DNA of 28,324 bases from an uncultured Bacilli bacterium (GTDB taxonomy: Bacteria > Bacillota_I > Bacilli_A > RF39 > UBA660): assembly GCA_910587535.1 (NCBI GenBank), contig CAJUKM010000015.1, positions 1 through 28,324 on the forward strand, read 5' to 3'. Under the pieces are notes generated by a model. The model saw only the letters and a program-made list of their open reading frames with translations, was not told the DNA's origin and did no database searches. Shown here piece by piece: positions 15,025 to 22,257 of the stretch. The position numbers and the translations under genes were made by a program. Numbering within the stretch: position 1 is the first letter of the stretch; every line of letters begins with the position of its first letter.

Positions 15025-15933
15025 ATGGAAGAAAAGTGTTATTATAGTTTAGATAGTTTTTATAGAAAAAAGTTTGGAACAAAAGTTTTTAAAGTAAGCT
15101 TAGATGCCGGTTTTTCTTGTCCGAACAAGGACGGATCAAAAGGACGTGGTGGTTGTATATTCTGTAGTGGCTCGACGAATATCGGACACTACAAAGATAG
15201 TTTAGAAAATCAGTTCGAATCGATAAAAAGTCAGTTACATAGGAAGTGGAGGGATGCAAAGTATGTCGCTTTTTTTGAAGCTAATACGAATACATACGCT
15301 TCACTTGATACTTTAAAAGATATCTATGAGAAAGTGCTAAATTTTGATGGTGTCGTAGGTCTTTCTATTGCAACTAGGTGTGATGCTTTTAGTGAAGAGA
15401 TATACGACTATTTGGAGGAATTAAATTCTAGGACGTATTTGACGATAGAATTAGGTCTTCAATCTTCATTCGATACAACTCTCGAATTTATAAATAGAGG
15501 ACACACGAGAGATGATTTTACAAAATGCGTGCAAGAATTAAAAAAGAGAAATATAGAAATAGTCGCACACATTATAAATGGATTGCCTTTTGAAACAGAA
15601 AAAATGATGTTAGAGACGATTAAATATTTAAACTGGTTAAAAGTAGATGGAATCAAATTTCATATGCTTTATATCGAAGAGGGTACCGTTTTAGAAAATC
15701 TATATAAAAAGTTGCAATTTTCACTTCTCAGTAAGGAACAATACATCGAAATTTTGGGTAAACAGATAAATTTGTTAGATAAAGAAATCGTAGTTCATAG
15801 GCTGGTAAGCGGTCCAAATAATAAAAAGTTAGTAGAGCCTAGATGGTTACTTGGGAAGTTCAAACTTCTAAACGATATCGAGAAGTTTTTTAAGGAAAAT
15901 GGTGTAATTCAAGGCAAAGAAAAAAGGGATTAG
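15025..15933 (+). CDS. Radical SAM protein, YhcC/TIGR01212 family
   Basis: 302 residues. The family's unusual cluster motif is present: Cys32, Cys44 and Cys47 in S-C-P-N-K-D-G-S-K-G-R-G-G-C-I-F-C (CX11CX2C), which binds a 4Fe-4S cluster and S-adenosylmethionine. Other family marks are F-F-E-A-N-T-N-T-Y (about 83-91), S-I-A-T-R-C-D (about 114-120), E-L-G-L-Q-S (about 142-147), the R-G-H motif and H-I-I-N-G-L-P. Length matches E. coli YhcC and Bacillus YtqA. The reaction is not established; a nucleic-acid or tRNA modification is often supposed. The ribosome binding site (AAGAGTGATC) is modest. Confidence 0.9.
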   Translation: MEEKCYYSLDSFYRKKFGTKVFKVSLDAGFSCPNKDGSKGRGGCIFCSGSTNIGHYKDSLENQFESIKSQLHRKWRDAKYVAFFEANTNTYASLDTLKDIYEKVLNFDGVVGLSIATRCDAFSEEIYDYLEELNSRTYLTIELGLQSSFDTTLEFINRGHTRDDFTKCVQELKKRNIEIVAHIINGLPFETEKMMLETIKYLNWLKVDGIKFHMLYIEEGTVLENLYKKLQFSLLSKEQYIEILGKQINLLDKEIVVHRLVSGPNNKKLVEPRWLLGKFKLLNDIEKFFKENGVIQGKEKRD

Positions 15934-15943
15934 TCCCTTTTTT
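15920..15943. terminator. Bidirectional terminator with the stop codon in its loop
   Basis: A perfect 10-bp stem AAAAAAGGGA/TCCCTTTTTT (15920-15929 with 15934-15943) with loop TTAG. The TAG stop of the radical SAM gene is formed by the last three loop bases (15931-15933). It also serves the convergent minus-strand gene. Confidence 0.9.
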
Positions 15944-16181
15944 ACCTTTGTTTGCCTGCTCCAACTTTTTCTTGAGCTTCTTCACGTATTCTAACTTTAA
16001 CTGCTTCCATAGCGTAATATAGATAAGTAACGTATTCAACTGGTGCAGATGGATCTTCCAATATCTCGAGAACTTCTTGAGGACCAAAATCTAATACCTC
16101 AGCCATTCTATAAATCTCTGTAGGATTATATCTCATGAACTCTTTATGTTCTCCTAGCATTTCTTCTATCTGTTTTTCCAT
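15942..16181 (-). CDS. Small unknown protein, 79 residues
   Basis: Starts at an ATG with a strong AGGAGG ribosome binding site 9 nt upstream and ends at a shared terminator, so it is very likely real. The product is soluble and mostly helical, acidic in the first half and with a basic C-terminal tail ending G-A-G-K-Q-R. A pattern F-G-P-Q-E-V-L-E-I-L-E-D-P follows a putative short helix. I do not recognise the family. It lies downstream of typA with its own probable promoter. Confidence 0.7.
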   Translation of the reverse strand: MEKQIEEMLGEHKEFMRYNPTEIYRMAEVLDFGPQEVLEILEDPSAPVEYVTYLYYAMEAVKVRIREEAQEKVGAGKQR

Positions 16182-16217
16182 GTATATTTTCCTCCTATTT
16201 TTCTAAGTTACATTATT

Positions 16218-16226
16218 AGTATACCA
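16218..16226 (-). promoter_or_regulatory. Extended -10 promoter of the 79-residue gene
   Basis: On the minus strand TGG-TATACT, 36 bp upstream of the ATG; no clear -35. No terminator is visible between typA and this gene, so read-through is possible. Confidence 0.4.
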
Positions 16227-16257
16227 AATTTTAGGAAAATAATATATATGCTTTACA

Positions 16258-18060
16258 TCATTTTGTCATTCTATATCTGTCTTTTGGATCTAGAATAGCT
16301 TTTCTAAGTCTAATAGCGTCTGGTGTAACTTCTACGTATTCGTCTTCTTCTATGAATTCTAATGCTTCTTCTAGAGAGAACGTTCTAGGAGTGACTAGCG
16401 CGATTGCCTCATCGGCAGATTTGCTTCGCGTATTAGACATTTCTTTATTTTTACAAGGATTGACGTTCAAATCGTTATCTCTATTGTGTATACCTATGAT
16501 CATTCCTACATAGACGTCTGTCTGAGGTCCCACTATCAAAGTTCCTCTTTCTTGAAGGTTAAATAGGGAGTAACCTAAAGTCTTGCCTGTTTCCATGCTG
16601 ACTAGCACTCCATTTTTTCTCGTCGTCATGGAACCGGCATAAGGTTTATACTCATCGAAACTTCTGATCATAGTACCTTCACCCTTGGTATTTGTGATGA
16701 ATGCACTTCTATAACCGATAAGGCCTCGAGTAGGCGCAGAAAACTCTAGATGGGTAAAGTTTTCAGAGTCACTGCTCATCAGTAGTAACAACCCTTTTCG
16801 CTCCTGTAAATCGCTTATTACTGTACTAGCATAGTCGTTTGGACAGTTAACTATTACCGTTTCGAACGGTTCGTATTTCTTTCCGTCTATCTCTTGGAAT
16901 AGTACTTGAGGTTTACTGACACAAAGTTCATAACCTTCTCTTCTCATGTTTTCCAATAATACTGAAAGGTGTAATTCTCCTCTTCCACTTACTTTAAATC
17001 CGTCAGATCCAGACATCTCTTCTATTTCTAATCCGACATTAGTCTCTAATTCACGTTCTAAGCGTTCTCTTATGTGACGCGTAGTCAAGAATTTTCCACT
17101 TTGACCTGCAAATGGACCTCCATTTACTAAGAAGTTCATGCTCAAAGTCGGTTTTTCTATCTCGATTGGAGGAAGTGGTTCTACTGCATTCGAAGCGCAG
17201 ACAGTATCACCTATAGAAATGTGGGCACATCCTGCGATTGTAACGATATCTCCATAAAATGCTTCTTGTTTTTCGACTCTCTTTATTCCTTCTTCGACAA
17301 AAAGTTTTGAGATTCTAAAGTTTGTAACCTCTCCGTCATTTTTAACTAGTGTAACTGTCTCACCACTTTTGATTTTTCCTTTTGTAATTCTTCCGACCCC
17401 AAGTCTTCCTATATATTCATCATAGTCTAAATTGGAAATCTGTAATTGAAGTGGATCGCTTTCACTACCTTTATAAGGTTCACATTGTTTTAGAACGGTT
17501 TCTAAAAGTGGCGCAATGGAATCTGAGGAGTCCTCTAAAGATAATTTTGCTATTCCATCTCTTGCAGTACCATATACTATAGGGAACTCTAATTGTTCAT
17601 CGCTAGCATTTAATTCACAGAAAAGATCGAAAGTCATATCTACTACTGCTTCTGGTCTAGCGTCTTTTTTATCTATTTTATTTATAAATAGGATAGGTCT
17701 TAAATTTTGCTCTAGGGCTTTTTTTAAGACGAATCTCGTCTGTGGCATTGGTCCTTCTGCTGCATCTACGATTAAAACTACTGTATCTACAGTTCTGATA
17801 ACACGCTCTACTTCGCTTGAAAAGTCGGCATGTCCCGGCGTATCCACGATATTGATTTTATAGTCTTTATATTTGATAGAACAGTTTTTGGAATATATCG
17901 TGATACCTCTTTCTCTTTCGAGATCGTTACTGTCCATGACACAATCTGCAACTTCTTCGTTTGCTCTGAATACCCCGTTTTGATTTAAAAGAGCATCGAC
18001 TAGCGTACTCTTTCCGGCATCGACGTGTGCGACAACCGCAATGTTTATAATTTTATCCAT
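16258..18060 (-). CDS. typA: Ribosome-associated GTPase TypA/BipA
   Basis: 600 residues from the ATG at 18058-18060, with AAGAAG 8 nt upstream. A GTG three codons earlier is crowded against the same site. TypA is a translational GTPase that binds the 70S ribosome and aids ribosome assembly and stress responses. Seen: P-loop A-H-V-D-A-G-K-S (11-18), switch R-E-R-G-I-T-I (about 49-56), D-T-P-G-H (73-77), N-K-I-D (127-130), EF-G-like domains II, III and V, and the TypA-specific C-terminal region (about 480-600) with G-Y-R-S-A-F before it. The P-loop reads D-A-G-K-S, where most BipA proteins have D-H-G-K-T. Full length for the family. TGA stop. Confidence 0.95.
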   Translation of the reverse strand: MDKIINIAVVAHVDAGKSTLVDALLNQNGVFRANEEVADCVMDSNDLERERGITIYSKNCSIKYKDYKINIVDTPGHADFSSEVERVIRTVDTVVLIVDAAEGPMPQTRFVLKKALEQNLRPILFINKIDKKDARPEAVVDMTFDLFCELNASDEQLEFPIVYGTARDGIAKLSLEDSSDSIAPLLETVLKQCEPYKGSESDPLQLQISNLDYDEYIGRLGVGRITKGKIKSGETVTLVKNDGEVTNFRISKLFVEEGIKRVEKQEAFYGDIVTIAGCAHISIGDTVCASNAVEPLPPIEIEKPTLSMNFLVNGGPFAGQSGKFLTTRHIRERLERELETNVGLEIEEMSGSDGFKVSGRGELHLSVLLENMRREGYELCVSKPQVLFQEIDGKKYEPFETVIVNCPNDYASTVISDLQERKGLLLLMSSDSENFTHLEFSAPTRGLIGYRSAFITNTKGEGTMIRSFDEYKPYAGSMTTRKNGVLVSMETGKTLGYSLFNLQERGTLIVGPQTDVYVGMIIGIHNRDNDLNVNPCKNKEMSNTRSKSADEAIALVTPRTFSLEEALEFIEEDEYVEVTPDAIRLRKAILDPKDRYRMTK

Positions 18061-18086
18061 CTCTTCCACTTCTTTCGTACCTAAAG

Positions 18087-18115
18087 ATAATAATATAAAT
18101 GGTCAAAAATATCAA
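18087..18115 (-). promoter_or_regulatory. Promoter of typA
   Basis: On the minus strand TTGATA (18110-18115), 17 nt, TATTAT (18087-18092), 26 bp upstream of the ATG. Confidence 0.75.
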
Positions 18116-18135
18116 GGTTTTTCTGGATTTTTGCC

Positions 18136-18164
18136 AAATAAAAAGCGAATATTTAAATATTCGC
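18136..18164 (-). terminator. Terminator of cysS
   Basis: A fully palindromic 20-nt sequence (18145-18164, starting GCGAATATTT) followed on the minus strand by TTTTTATTT. It is 13 bp past the cysS stop codon. Confidence 0.9.
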
Positions 18165-18177
18165 GTTGAGTAAAAGT

Positions 18178-19581
18178 TTATTCGACTTCTCTTATTTTGT
18201 AAATAGTTCCTTCTCTAGTGTCGATCAGTTCTATTCCTCTTTCTAAAAGTTCTTCTCTGATACCGTCTGCCTCAGTAAATTTATGTTCTTTTTTTAATTC
18301 GGCACGTCTGTCAATGAGCGCTAGTATTTCTTCGTGTTGCGGATGAACAGATTCGTGTAGTTCACTTATCAGATTTAAGCCGAGTACTTTATCAAAACTT
18401 CTTATCAAATCGAGTTTTGTCTTTCCATTCAACGTTTCATCTTTTAAAACGTCATATAGTACTGTCATAGCATTTGCAGTATTCATGTCGTCTTTTAGGG
18501 CTTCCATGAACTTATCGTTATAGTCTTTGTATGCTGCATCTTGAAAATCGCCTTCAGTTTTAATCATAGAAATCCTATTTAACAATTTGAGATAAGCATT
18601 TTCACTAGATTTTAGAGATTCAAAAGAGAATTCTAAGATCTTTCTATAATGACTATTTAAGCACATATATCTATATGATAGAGGGTTATAACCTTCTTCT
18701 TCTAATACAGATACCGTTAAAATATTGCCTTTGCTTTTACTCATCTTGGCATCTTTGACATTTAGGTGTTCTCCGTGAACCCAATAGTTACACCATTTAT
18801 GGCCGAGAAAACTTTCAGATTGAGCTATTTCATTCGTATGGTGTGGAAAAATATTGTCTACTCCACCACAATGGATGTCTAAAAATTCTCCTAAATTTTT
18901 GATGGATATTCCAGTACATTCGATGTGCCAACCGGGATAACCTACTCCAAAAGGACTGTTCCATTTTAATTCTTGATCTTGAAATTTACTTTTAGTAAAC
19001 CATAAAACGAAGTCGCCCTGATTCTTTTTACCCGAATCTTCTTCTACTCCTTCACGAACACCGACAACCATATCGTCTATTTGGTGGTTAGTAAGCTTGT
19101 AGTAATCTTCCAATTTCGTAATATCGAAGTAGATATTTCCGTTCGATTCATAGGCAAATCCGTCTTTTATCAGTTTTACGATTATTTCGATATAAAAATC
19201 CACATTTTCGGTCGCTTTGCTCACGACGTCAGGTTTTCTGATGTTTAGTCTTTTGCAGTCGTCAAAGAAAGCTTTCGTATAGTATTCTGCTATTTCTAAA
19301 ACAGATTTTTTTTCTTTGATCGCACTGTCGACCATCTTGTCCGTTCCTGAATCTGAGTCACTAGTTAAATGTCCTACATCAGTAATGTTCATAACGCGTT
19401 GAACATAGTATCCAACGTATTTTAACGTTTTTTCTAAAACGTCTTCCATGATATATGTACGCAAATTTCCTATATGAGCGTAGTGATAGACTGTGGGACC
19501 ACATGTATACATTTTTACGACCTCTGGCGTATGTGGTATGAATTCTTCTATTTTGTGAGTCAATGTATTATATATTTTCAT
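18178..19581 (-). CDS. cysS: Cysteinyl-tRNA synthetase
   Basis: 467 residues. It charges tRNA-Cys. Seen: H-I-G-N (36-39), the class I HIGH motif in its common CysRS form; K-M-S-K-S (279-283); and zinc ligands Cys27, Cys222 (W-H-I-E-C-T), His247 and Glu251 (F-P-H-H-T-N-E). The C-terminal anticodon-binding helical region is complete (about 320-467). Ribosome binding site GGAGG is 8 nt before the ATG. Only 45 bp separate it from the upstream clpC-like gene, with no terminator, so it may be co-transcribed; an extended -10 (TGA-TAGAAT) in the gap could give a second start. No T-box leader is seen in that short gap. Confidence 0.95.
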   Translation of the reverse strand: MKIYNTLTHKIEEFIPHTPEVVKMYTCGPTVYHYAHIGNLRTYIMEDVLEKTLKYVGYYVQRVMNITDVGHLTSDSDSGTDKMVDSAIKEKKSVLEIAEYYTKAFFDDCKRLNIRKPDVVSKATENVDFYIEIIVKLIKDGFAYESNGNIYFDITKLEDYYKLTNHQIDDMVVGVREGVEEDSGKKNQGDFVLWFTKSKFQDQELKWNSPFGVGYPGWHIECTGISIKNLGEFLDIHCGGVDNIFPHHTNEIAQSESFLGHKWCNYWVHGEHLNVKDAKMSKSKGNILTVSVLEEEGYNPLSYRYMCLNSHYRKILEFSFESLKSSENAYLKLLNRISMIKTEGDFQDAAYKDYNDKFMEALKDDMNTANAMTVLYDVLKDETLNGKTKLDLIRSFDKVLGLNLISELHESVHPQHEEILALIDRRAELKKEHKFTEADGIREELLERGIELIDTREGTIYKIREVE

Positions 19582-19626
19582 AATTGTTCCTCCACTTTAA
19601 TTCTATCACAGTAGTGGTTATATTTA

Positions 19627-21747
19627 CTACACTTTTGCGAGCATTTTGTCGATTTTATATCTGTTTATCACTTTAATTAAACCTCTCATTCCAGAAGCTT
19701 GCAAGTCGACATTTTTTAAAATGGTATCGGCTTCTTTTAATGAAAGCTCTATCTCTTTTTGTGTCATAAGATATTTTTTTGCTGTATCTAAATCTATATT
19801 AGAAAGCGTAATCGTCTTATCGGCAATCTTTTTTAGAGGGTTAACATCTTCCGGTTTGTCTTTTTTGGCGACACGATTAAATCCGATATTTGCAGAATTA
19901 TTGAGCGTCGTAGTGAAGATGACAGTCGAATTTTCGAAGTGCATTTCTTCTCCCTTACCATTTCTAATCTTTCCATTTTCGACGATCTCTTTAAAAAGAT
20001 TAAGAACTTTAGGAGAAGCTTTTTCTATGCCGTCTAAGAGTATTATAGAGTAAGGATAGTCTTTTATCGTACCGAGTAGGCATTCGTCCTCATAGCCGAC
20101 ATAGCCTTGAGTAGTTCCTAAAAGTTTGTTTATAGATCCTTCACCACTTAGTTCACTCATGTCTAATCTAAGAAAATTTCTTTCGCCGAAAAGGTTTCTT
20201 GCTATTTCCTTTGCAAGCATCGTCTTTCCCGTACCAACAGTTCCTTCTATCCAAATGGATAACGGTTTATTCAGTTCAAATAGATATTTTTCTTTTAATG
20301 TTTGGCAAATTTCCTCAATCTGTTCATTTTGACCGACAACAGTTTCTTTCAAAATACTTGGAAGACTTTCTAATTTTTCTTTGAATTTTTCTAAAATAGG
20401 AATGTTTGCCCTTTTTTCTACTACTTTTATTATGTCTTCTTCAGTGATAGCTACTTTGATTTCGTTTTCTTTTAGTTTCTTAATCTCTAATTCTACTTCG
20501 AGTGCATTTTTATATTTTTTGTCGTTTAAATACTCATTTTTTTTGTTCATGAGATCTATTAGTGTCTGTTTATTATTCGGTTTGTTGAGTTGGGCATGAG
20601 CACATACCGAATCTAGTATGTCTATCGATTTGTCTGGGTTGTACCTGTTGTGGATGTATTTATTTGCGTATTTTAAAATGCATTTTATGTCTTTTTCCGT
20701 TATCGAGACGTGATGGTGATCCTCATAATTGTTTTTGATGTTTTTAAGAATATATTCAGTGTCTTCTATAGACGGTTCTTCGACATTTATTATCTGGAAT
20801 CGTCGATCCAAAGCTTTATCTTTGTATATCGTCATTTTGTATTCTTTTAGAGTAGTCGCTCCTATTACTTTAAGAGATCCTCTAGCCAGATATGGTTTTA
20901 ATATGTTTGCAGCATCGATGGCGCCTTCTGCCCCGCCACAGTTTACTAAGGTATGTATCTCATCTATGAATAGTATTACATTTTTATCACTTACTGCTTC
21001 TTTTATTATTTTATTCAGTCTATCTTCGAATTCTCCTCTGTATCTCGTCCCCGAGATCAGACTTCCAGTGTCGAGCTCTATTATCTTGTGATTAGCTAGG
21101 GTGTCTGGTATATCACCATCTTCTATTCTTCGCGCTAATTCTTCGACTATTGCAGTCTTTCCGACACCTGCCTCTCCCAGTAATAGTGGATTATTTTTGT
21201 TCTTTCTGAGCAATATCTCTATCAAATTTTCGATCTCTTTTTCTCTTTTGTATATTTTCTCTTTTCTATCTGGCATCATCTGTTTACCTATTTCGAGTAA
21301 TATAGAGCTTTTTCCTTTTTTGTTGGAACTGTTTTTTACGAGATCGTTATAAATTCCTTCTATATTTATATCCATATTGAGAAGGATTCTAATTCCTACT
21401 CCTTCCCCTTCTTCTAGCATTCCCAAAAGTAAGTGTTCTGGTATTACAGTTCCATTATTATTTTCTGCTGCTTCTTCGGTTGCATCGGCAATTATCCTTT
21501 TTAGTAGTGGAGTATATAAAGCTAGTTCACTTTTCTTATGTGACGATCCTACTATTGTGATAAGTTCTCTTTTAAATTTTTCGTAAGTCAAATCATAACT
21601 CGCAAGAAGTTCCTTTAGATCAGTACTTATTTTTAATATACCTAATAGCATATGTTCACTTCCGACATACGGATGGTTTAGTTCAAACATTTCGTTTTCG
21701 GCTTCTTTTAATATTTTTTTAACCTCTAAGTTATAGTTGTTGTTCAT
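19627..21747 (-). CDS. clpC: ClpC-like AAA+ ATPase with degenerate second ATPase module
   Basis: 706 residues, about 100 shorter than typical ClpC. A double Clp-N domain (about 5-140) is followed by D1: Walker A G-E-A-G-V-G-K-T (191-198), Walker B I-L-F-I-D-E-I-H (258-265) and arginine fingers in L-D-R-R-F (313-317). A short middle domain (about 395-430) follows. D2 keeps Walker A G-T-V-G-T-G-K-T (502-509) but its Walker B reads I-L-L-D-G-I-E-K-A, with Gly573 in place of the catalytic Glu (codon GGC). The R-P-E-F-x-N-R-I-D segment with the arginine finger is absent. A ClpP-type loop N-I-G-F-N (620-624) is retained and sensor-2 Arg688 is present. Ribosome binding site GAAAGGAAG. ClpC normally feeds unfolded proteins to ClpP; here D2 may bind but not hydrolyse ATP. 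ClpE is less likely, as no zinc domain is seen. Confidence 0.9.
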   Translation of the reverse strand: MNNNYNLEVKKILKEAENEMFELNHPYVGSEHMLLGILKISTDLKELLASYDLTYEKFKRELITIVGSSHKKSELALYTPLLKRIIADATEEAAENNNGTVIPEHLLLGMLEEGEGVGIRILLNMDINIEGIYNDLVKNSSNKKGKSSILLEIGKQMMPDRKEKIYKREKEIENLIEILLRKNKNNPLLLGEAGVGKTAIVEELARRIEDGDIPDTLANHKIIELDTGSLISGTRYRGEFEDRLNKIIKEAVSDKNVILFIDEIHTLVNCGGAEGAIDAANILKPYLARGSLKVIGATTLKEYKMTIYKDKALDRRFQIINVEEPSIEDTEYILKNIKNNYEDHHHVSITEKDIKCILKYANKYIHNRYNPDKSIDILDSVCAHAQLNKPNNKQTLIDLMNKKNEYLNDKKYKNALEVELEIKKLKENEIKVAITEEDIIKVVEKRANIPILEKFKEKLESLPSILKETVVGQNEQIEEICQTLKEKYLFELNKPLSIWIEGTVGTGKTMLAKEIARNLFGERNFLRLDMSELSGEGSINKLLGTTQGYVGYEDECLLGTIKDYPYSIILLDGIEKASPKVLNLFKEIVENGKIRNGKGEEMHFENSTVIFTTTLNNSANIGFNRVAKKDKPEDVNPLKKIADKTITLSNIDLDTAKKYLMTQKEIELSLKEADTILKNVDLQASGMRGLIKVINRYKIDKMLAKV

Positions 21748-21763
21748 GATATTCTTCCTTTCT

Positions 21764-21792
21764 GTTATAATTTTATTAGATAGCAGTTGAAA
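21764..21792 (-). promoter_or_regulatory. Promoter of the clpC-like gene
   Basis: On the minus strand TTTCAA (21787-21792), 17 nt, TATAAC (21764-21769), 16 bp upstream of the start codon. No CtsR-type AGGTCAAA repeats were found. Confidence 0.5.
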
Positions 21793-21807
21793 AATAAGTC
21801 TTATTTT
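21791..21807. promoter_or_regulatory. Perfect inverted repeat in the clpC/gerQ gap
   Basis: AAAATAAG-T-CTTATTTT, 8-bp arms with a single central base. It overlaps the clpC -35 by two bases and lies about 40 bp upstream of the gerQ ATG, where an operator for divergent genes would sit. Confidence 0.45.
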
Positions 21808-21845
21808 GGAAGCTTCATGAATATTATTTTATTGAGGTGAATTTT

Positions 21846-22220
21846 ATGAACGGAGCATATTATCAAAACCCTACATTTCCAGGGGCTGAGCCAGAGATGC
21901 CACCAGTAAATAACTATACGTCAAATATAGTGACAATCGACCCAGAAGAGAATAATCTTCCAAATCTACCGATGGAACAGAGTTATATCGAAAACATTTT
22001 GAGATTAAATAAGGGTCGTAAAGCTAAAGCTTATGTTTCTTTTCCTGATTCGTTAAATTGGAAGGATAAGATATTCGACGGTAAAATTGAACAAGCTGGT
22101 AGAGATCACTTAGTCATGAGTGCCGATGATGGAAGATGGTTTTTGATTCCAATGATCTATCTCGATTATGTAGAGTTTAATGAAAAGATAGTATATAGAC
22201 CAAGCGATTTAAAGAATTAA
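21846..22220 (+). CDS. gerQ: GerQ-like spore coat protein
   Basis: 124 residues from the ATG at 21846, with GAGGTG 6 nt upstream; a GTG three codons earlier is part of that ribosome binding site. Residues about 40-120 match GerQ (YwdL) of Bacillus: M-E-Q-S-Y-I-E-N-I-L-R-L-N-K-G, then the W-K-D-K-I-F-D-G-K-I-E-Q-A-G-R-D-H block, then I-Y-L-D-Y-V-E-F. In Bacillus GerQ is a coat protein needed for the spore's cell-wall hydrolase CwlJ and is cross-linked by a transglutaminase. The N-terminal 40 residues are Pro/Asn-rich, as in GerQ. Transcribed divergently from clpC, ending in a strong terminator. I found no convincing promoter; a sporulation sigma factor would be expected. Confidence 0.85.
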   Translation: MNGAYYQNPTFPGAEPEMPPVNNYTSNIVTIDPEENNLPNLPMEQSYIENILRLNKGRKAKAYVSFPDSLNWKDKIFDGKIEQAGRDHLVMSADDGRWFLIPMIYLDYVEFNEKIVYRPSDLKN

Positions 22221-22221
22221 A

Positions 22222-22246
22222 AAAATCCGAATAATTTTCGGATTTT
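22222..22246. terminator. Bidirectional terminator after gerQ
   Basis: Stem AAAATCCGAA/TTCGGATTTT (22222-22231 with 22237-22246), 5-nt loop, T run after it on both strands. It lies between gerQ and a convergent gene. Confidence 0.9.
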
Positions 22247-22257
22247 TTCGTTGTCTT

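Noticed and set aside
8919..18070. Possible TGA-as-Trp code
   Set aside because: TGA ends thyX, the AraC-type gene and typA at family-consistent places, and Trp is encoded by TGG.
19582..19626. T-box or other riboswitch ahead of cysS
   Set aside because: The gap is only 45 bp and holds no specifier or antiterminator structure.
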